Below are positions 6,649 through 9,536 of a stretch of 9,536 nt of DNA, one piece after another. The translations under genes were made by a program, and so were the position numbers. The notes beneath the pieces were generated by a model. That model ran no database searches. It had not been told where the DNA came from and worked only from the letters and a program-made list of their open reading frames with translations. How positions within the stretch are numbered: position 1 is the stretch's first letter; each line of letters starts with the position of its first letter. The DNA comes from JAJFVC01 sp039698075 (GTDB taxonomy: Bacteria; Planctomycetota; Planctomycetia; Pirellulales; Thermoguttaceae), in contig JBDKTJ010000116.1 in the NCBI GenBank assembly GCA_039698075.1, positions 1 through 9,536 of the forward strand, in the 5' to 3' direction.

Positions 6649-7722
6649 TCAGGTTTTCCACAACTCCTTCTGTAGTCGTTCGACCGCCTCGTGAATCAAA
6701 GGATCCGTCTGGAACCGTTCTTCCGTCTTTCGGCAACTGTGCAACACGGTTGTGTGGTCGCGTCCGCCGAAATACCGCCCGATTTCTTGGAGGCTTTCGC
6801 CGGCGCAGCGGCGGGCCAAGTACGCGGCCACGCCTCGAGCGGCCACCAACGTCCGACGCCGGTCCGAACTGCGCAACTCAGACAGGCGGATCGAAAAATG
6901 CCGGGCCGTGGCCAACGCGATCTCGTGCATGGTCGGCTGCTGTCTCTTGTTGCGAATCGCCAAAAATCGGCGAACGCCGGGCAAGTCCACCTCCGCCGCA
7001 TCCCAACGAAGCGACGCCGTCAAGTTCTCCAACGCGCCGGCCAATTCCGGCGCTGCTCCGTGGATCTCCTCCGCCAACAGATCGACCACCACGTCGGGCA
7101 AACCGATGCCTCGAAGCGACGCCAATTGCCGCAGGATCGCTCGTCGCGCCTCCGAACCCGGCGGCGCCAACGGAATCGCCAATCCGGCCGCCAATCGACT
7201 TCGCAACGCCGGCAGCAATTCAGGCAACTCGGCCATCGCAACCTGCGCGGTCACGATGACCCAACGCCCAGCCGACACCATCGCATCCAACGTGTGAATC
7301 AGTTCTTCTTGCGCGGCAAGTCTCTCCTTCTTGCGAGTCGCCAATTGGCCAAGATCCTCGAAGACCAGCAGGCCCGCCTCGCGATACTTCGCGCGGAACT
7401 CTTCGACCGCTTGGCTCTCGATGGCGTCGGCCAACTGACGCGCGAAATCGACCGCCGCGATGCACACCACACGCATCCGAGGATCACGGGCCTTGCAGGC
7501 CGCCGCCAGCCCTTGGGCGACGTGCGATTTGCCCGTTCCGGTCGGACCGTACAAAAACAAGGGGTTGTAACCGAGATCGGACTGCTCGACGACCGCGCGA
7601 ACCGCGACTTCGACAAGCCGATTTTCCGGACCCGCCAGGAAATGGCACGCCGCGGCGTTGTCTGCCCCGTTGGACGCAAACGATCTCCCCGTTAAGGGGA
7701 TGTCCACAATGCCATCAGCCAT
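6649..7722 (-). CDS. dnaA: Chromosomal replication initiator DnaA, short divergent form (357 aa)
   Basis: Initiator that binds DnaA boxes and opens the origin. The AAA+ domain has Walker A GPTGTGKS (59-66), Walker B LLVFED (118-123, unlike the usual DD), sensor I VIVTAQ (155-160) and an arginine-finger segment LRSRLAAGLA (R176). Domain IV ends with GGRDHTTVLHSCRK (319-332), the DnaA signature, and retains residues equivalent to E. coli R399, R401, R407, D433, H434 and T435. Two features are odd. The sensor II motif RELEGAL reads PELAGAL (225-231), so its arginine is missing. Only about 27 residues precede the AAA+ domain, so domain I and most of the linker are absent. The ATG at 7722 has AGGA 10 bases ahead and a TACAAT -10-like site upstream. 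A TTG at 7794, directly after the preceding stop, would add 24 residues but still no domain I. The position upstream of dnaN supports the call over an Hda-type protein, as does domain IV. Confidence 0.92.
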   Translation of the reverse strand: MADGIVDIPLTGRSFASNGADNAAACHFLAGPENRLVEVAVRAVVEQSDLGYNPLFLYGPTGTGKSHVAQGLAAACKARDPRMRVVCIAAVDFARQLADAIESQAVEEFRAKYREAGLLVFEDLGQLATRKKERLAAQEELIHTLDAMVSAGRWVIVTAQVAMAELPELLPALRSRLAAGLAIPLAPPGSEARRAILRQLASLRGIGLPDVVVDLLAEEIHGAAPELAGALENLTASLRWDAAEVDLPGVRRFLAIRNKRQQPTMHEIALATARHFSIRLSELRSSDRRRTLVAARGVAAYLARRCAGESLQEIGRYFGGRDHTTVLHSCRKTEERFQTDPLIHEAVERLQKELWKT

Positions 7723-7752
7723 GCCGGTTCCGTCCTGTTTTCGGAAACCGCC

Positions 7753-7758
7753 ATTGTA
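7753..7758 (-). promoter_or_regulatory. Possible -10 element for dnaA
   Basis: On the - strand TACAAT (5 of 6 to TATAAT) lies 30 bases before the chosen dnaA ATG at 7722. The nearest -35-like hexamer, TCGACA, is only 14 bases upstream, which is too close for a standard promoter. If used, transcription would begin downstream of the alternative TTG start at 7794, favouring the ATG. Confidence 0.25.
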
Positions 7759-7794
7759 ACGTTTTTTGGCCGTGTCGACGAGGTGGCTCGGCAA

Positions 7795-8979
7795 TCATCG
7801 CGACGATTCAGTCGACCGCAATTGGCCGCAAACCTGGACGATCCGGCGGACGGCCTCATCGACCTCATGCTCGGTTGTGGTGGCCCCGAGACTGAACCGC
7901 AACGACGCCGCGACCAAGGAGTTAGGCAGGTCCATCGCCCGCAACGTCGGCGAAAGCTCAGTCGAGCCGCTCGAACAGGCGGACCCCACCGAACAGGCTA
8001 CTCCCGCAAGATCGAGCGCCATCAGCAGCACCTGTCCATCCAGGCCGGGAAATGCCACATTGGCGGTCTGCGGAAGCCGCGGAGCGTTGACGCCGTGAAC
8101 AACGATATTCGGCAGCCCGGCCCGCAATCCGGCCTCGAACCGATCGCGGAGTCGTTGCAGCCGTCCGGCGAACTGATCGGCCTCGTTGCGACAGAGTCGT
8201 AAAGCCGTGGCCATGCCGACGGCCAAAGCCACGGATTCGGTGCCAGGTCGGAATCCCCCCTGTTGGTGACCTCCGAACATCAAGGGCTGCAAGGGGATGT
8301 CGTTGCGGATCGCCAGCGCGCCGATGCCGATGGGGCCTCGGAACTTGTGGGCCGCCACGCTCATGGCGTCCACTCCGAGCCGACGAAAATCGACCGGTTG
8401 CTTTCCAACGACCTGGATGGCGTCGGTGTGCATGGGCACGCCCGCCGGTCGACAAAGGGCCGCGATCGTTTCGATGGGCTGCAACACGCCGGTTTCATGG
8501 TTGCCGAGCTGCACGGTCACCAATCGGGTCGCGTCGTTCAAAAGCGGCGGCAATTGGTCCACACGAACCACGCCGTCGGCCGTCAGGCCCAAGGTATCCA
8601 GCCGCCAACCTTGCTCCAAAAGATGCTCGGCCGGCTCGATCACGCTTTGATGTTCGCTGGCGGAAAAGATGATTTGGCCCGGCGAAACCGACGCATCGGC
8701 CCGCGAGGCCAAGGGGATTCCGAGCACCGCCAGATTGTTGGCCTCGGTGCCGCCGCTGGTGAAAATCAGCCGATCACGTCGCGGCGGGGCCAATTCGACG
8801 CCGAGAATCGCGGCGATTTCTTCGCGGGCGTCCTCCAAAAGCCGCCGGGCTTGCTGGCCTGGTCGATGGACGCTGGCCGGATTGGCGGTCGCCGTGGCAA
8901 AACACCGAACCATCGCCTCGACCACTTCAGGCCGTATTGGCGTGGTGGCGTTGTGGTCAAGATAAATCGAATCGGACAT
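7795..8979 (-). CDS. iscS: Cysteine desulfurase, class V aminotransferase (394 aa)
   Basis: PLP enzyme that removes sulfur from L-cysteine, giving alanine and an enzyme persulfide used for Fe-S clusters or tRNA thiolation. Motifs from the chosen start: IYLDHNATTP (5-14), NPASVHRPG (33-41), FTSGGTEANN (73-82), SASEH (106-110), LGNHETG (158-164), HTDAIQ (184-189), PLP lysine K212 in SVAAHKFRGPIGIG, RPGTES (244-249), and the persulfide cysteine C335 in SVGSACSSGS, followed by LSPTLRAM. Length is normal. The ATG at 8979 gives the standard family N-terminus. In-frame ATGs at 9033 and 9045 are less likely because a candidate promoter overlaps them. No start has a good Shine-Dalgarno. It stops 72 bases before dnaA. 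No iscU, thiI or mnmA is next to it, so the exact subtype and sulfur acceptor are not assigned; the symbol is generic. Confidence 0.93.
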   Translation of the reverse strand: MSDSIYLDHNATTPIRPEVVEAMVRCFATATANPASVHRPGQQARRLLEDAREEIAAILGVELAPPRRDRLIFTSGGTEANNLAVLGIPLASRADASVSPGQIIFSASEHQSVIEPAEHLLEQGWRLDTLGLTADGVVRVDQLPPLLNDATRLVTVQLGNHETGVLQPIETIAALCRPAGVPMHTDAIQVVGKQPVDFRRLGVDAMSVAAHKFRGPIGIGALAIRNDIPLQPLMFGGHQQGGFRPGTESVALAVGMATALRLCRNEADQFAGRLQRLRDRFEAGLRAGLPNIVVHGVNAPRLPQTANVAFPGLDGQVLLMALDLAGVACSVGSACSSGSTELSPTLRAMDLPNSLVAASLRFSLGATTTEHEVDEAVRRIVQVCGQLRSTESSR

Positions 8980-9040
8980 CGGTGGATCGTGGGAAAGGAG
9001 CCCCGGCCGGGTGGTTTTTGTATCAACCGGCATTTCTATC

Positions 9041-9070
9041 AGCATATCGGCTTGGATTGGGGTTGGTCAA
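9041..9070 (-). promoter_or_regulatory. Candidate promoter for the cysteine desulfurase gene
   Basis: On the - strand TTGACC (9070-9065, 5 of 6), an 18-base spacer and TATGCT (9046-9041, 4 of 6) precede the ATG at 8979. The implied start of transcription, near 9034, leaves a leader of about 55 bases and excludes the ATG at 9045 as start. It is divergent from the tRNA promoter at 9103-9131. Confidence 0.4.
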
Positions 9071-9102
9071 CTCAGGCGGGGTTCGTCATGCAACGGATCG
9101 GC

Positions 9103-9131
9103 TTGACGCAACGCCGGGCGGCTATTACGAT
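9103..9131 (+). promoter_or_regulatory. Promoter of the tRNA-Val gene
   Basis: TTGACG (9103-9108, 5 of 6 to TTGACA), a 17-base spacer and TACGAT (9126-9131, 4 of 6), followed by AAAAAA. Transcription would start near 9138, about 62 bases before the tRNA. Spacing and position fit well; motif evidence only. Confidence 0.5.
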
Positions 9132-9139
9132 AAAAAATC

Positions 9140-9179
9140 TGCGGCTTTTGGGGCCTGGGTTCTCCCGGGTCTGGCCGCA
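9140..9179. terminator. Nested hairpin in the tRNA leader, possible terminator for the minus-strand integrase
   Basis: TGCGGC (9140-9145) pairs with GCCGCA (9174-9179), and inside it CCTGGG (9154-9159) pairs with CCCGGG (9164-9169) across a TTCT loop with one T.G wobble. On the - strand the structure is followed directly by GATTTTTTA, as an intrinsic terminator would be, 27 bases past the stop at 9206. On the + strand five T's follow after five bases, so it may also affect the tRNA leader. Function inferred. Confidence 0.35.
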
Positions 9180-9199
9180 CACGATTTTTGAGCGAGCCA

Positions 9200-9273
9200 G
9201 GGCGGTTAGCTCAGTTGGTTAGAGCACCAGCTCGACAAGCTGGGGGTCGATGGTTCGAGTCCATTACCGCCCA
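9200..9273 (+). tRNA. tRNA-Val (anticodon GAC)
   Basis: A full 74-base cloverleaf. Acceptor stem GGGCGGT (9200-9206) pairs with ACCGCCC (9266-9272), discriminator A 9273. D-arm GCTC/GAGC (9209-9225). Anticodon stem CCAGC/GCTGG (9227-9243) with loop TCGACAA, anticodon GAC (9234-9236). T-arm GATGG/CCATT (9249-9265) with loop TTCGAGT. CCA is not encoded. It resembles E. coli tRNA-Val(GAC) strongly, including the AGAGCACCA...GGGGGTC core. Position 33 is C instead of the nearly universal T. It has its own promoter and a strong terminator. The antisense strand is read by an integrase-like frame. Confidence 0.94.
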
Positions 9274-9535
9274 CATCAAGCGACCCGTTGACCAGCGTTG
9301 TCAGCGGGTCTTTTCTTTTGACTGGATAAGCACTTACGGCGACGGCATCGGCTTCATCGTGAAAACCGCCATTGGTGGTAATCTTGTCCAAAATTGTCCC
9401 CAGCGTACACGTTTTGCCGGCAGTTGGTGCAAACTTTGGTGCAAACTGGCAAGGCATCGAATCGTCGGTGCCCGTTGCACTTAGGACGTTCGCTGCCGTT
9501 TGCTTTCCATTCCCAAGAGGGAGAGCCGGCAGGGC
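9206..9535 (-). CDS. Probable tyrosine recombinase/integrase, C-terminal part (partial)
   Basis: A - strand frame open from the right edge to TAA at 9208-9206 (109 visible residues). It begins ALPALPLGNGKQTAANVLSA, then TGTDD, FAPKFAPTAGK and KRKDPLTTLVNGSLDVG, and ends GLEPSTPSLSSWCSNQLS. From memory this resembles the non-catalytic tails of planctomycete tRNA-associated integrases (L.PLPLG...ATGTD...AP..APT..K...KdPLTT.V.G), but no catalytic R, H or Y lies in the window. The last 22 codons are antisense to the tRNA-Val gene, and the terminator hairpin lies inside the coding region. That last segment is also a known spurious translation of antisense tRNA, so by itself it proves nothing. The call rests on the upstream 80 residues and on the frame being open to the edge. 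A possible terminator lies at 9140-9179. Family call moderate; search of the continuing sequence would decide. Confidence 0.5.
   Translation of the reverse strand, partial: ALPALPLGNGKQTAANVLSATGTDDSMPCQFAPKFAPTAGKTCTLGTILDKITTNGGFHDEADAVAVSAYPVKRKDPLTTLVNGSLDVGGNGLEPSTPSLSSWCSNQLS
9282..9319 (+). terminator. Intrinsic terminator of the tRNA-Val gene
   Basis: GACCCGTTGAC (9282-9292) pairs with GTCAGCGGGTC (9300-9310) over 11 bp with one T.G wobble and a 7-base loop, followed by TTTTCTTTT (9311-9319). It starts 9 bases after the tRNA. A textbook rho-independent terminator on the + strand. Confidence 0.9.
9424..9447. repeat. Tandem 12-bp duplication in the integrase-like frame
   Basis: Two adjacent perfect copies of TTGGTGCAAACT (9424-9435 and 9436-9447). 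On the - strand they are in frame and encode the repeated tripeptide FAP in QFAPKFAPT. As 12 is divisible by three, the frame is kept. Confidence 0.9.
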
Positions 9536-9536
9536 G

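Noticed and set aside
6691..7695. 334-residue + strand frame opposite dnaA
   Set aside because: Covered by DnaA AAA+ and domain IV motifs on the - strand; rich in R and Q as shadow frames here are.
7701..7709. ATGTCCACA near the dnaA start as a DnaA box
   Set aside because: Two mismatches to TTATCCACA and located inside codons of dnaA; one such site is expected by chance.
8263..9222. 319-residue + strand frame opposite the cysteine desulfurase
   Set aside because: Antisense to PLP-enzyme motifs, and it runs through the tRNA promoter and into the tRNA gene.
9188..9484. Plus-strand frame starting MSEPGRLAQLVRAPARQAGG
   Set aside because: This is the sense translation of the tRNA gene and its flank, a well-known spurious protein type in databases; it has no ribosome site and runs through the tRNA terminator.

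Overview
The window looks like a chromosomal segment of a planctomycete, probably Pirellulales-like. This rests on four things: signal-peptide proteins built from 24-residue leucine-rich repeats of the 'ITDAGL..L..L..L..LdL' type, a dnaA/dnaN/DUF721/gyrB cluster without recF, few strong Shine-Dalgarno sites, and a tRNA-linked integrase tail of a kind I associate with that phylum. The genus cannot be read from the sequence.

Layout from left to right. 1-175: the 3' end of an IS3-family transposase on the + strand, ending in a perfect 30-bp palindrome, followed by a probable IS right end. 268-2290: two tandem paralogous secreted leucine-rich-repeat genes on the - strand. They are visibly lower in GC than their neighbours and differ by one 24-residue repeat and by an 8-base indel that reframes one C-terminus. 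2444-7722: a replication block on the - strand, in transcription order dnaA (short, divergent), a 267-bp gap that is a candidate oriC, dnaN, dciA (DUF721) and gyrB. The last three are spaced 5 and 15 bases apart and are probably co-transcribed. 7795-8979: a cysteine desulfurase upstream of dnaA. 9103-9319: a + strand promoter, a tRNA-Val(GAC) gene and a strong intrinsic terminator. 9206-9535: the 3' part of a - strand reading frame open to the window edge, probably a tyrosine-recombinase (integrase) tail whose last 22 codons are antisense to the tRNA.

How the genes fit together. DnaA would open the origin, DciA would handle the replicative helicase, DnaN is the polymerase clamp and GyrB is the ATPase half of gyrase. 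This DnaA has no domain I, the part that contacts the helicase in well-studied bacteria, and has lost the sensor II arginine, while the alternative helicase-handling protein DciA lies in the adjacent operon. The two ends of the window carry mobile DNA (the IS remnant and the tRNA-associated integrase), with core replication genes between them. I found no CRISPR array, defence island or clearly new multigene system. The most notable points are the DnaA architecture with the candidate origin, the Asn in the gyrase metal-site motif, the unusual tRNA anticodon loop and the integrase/tRNA overlap.
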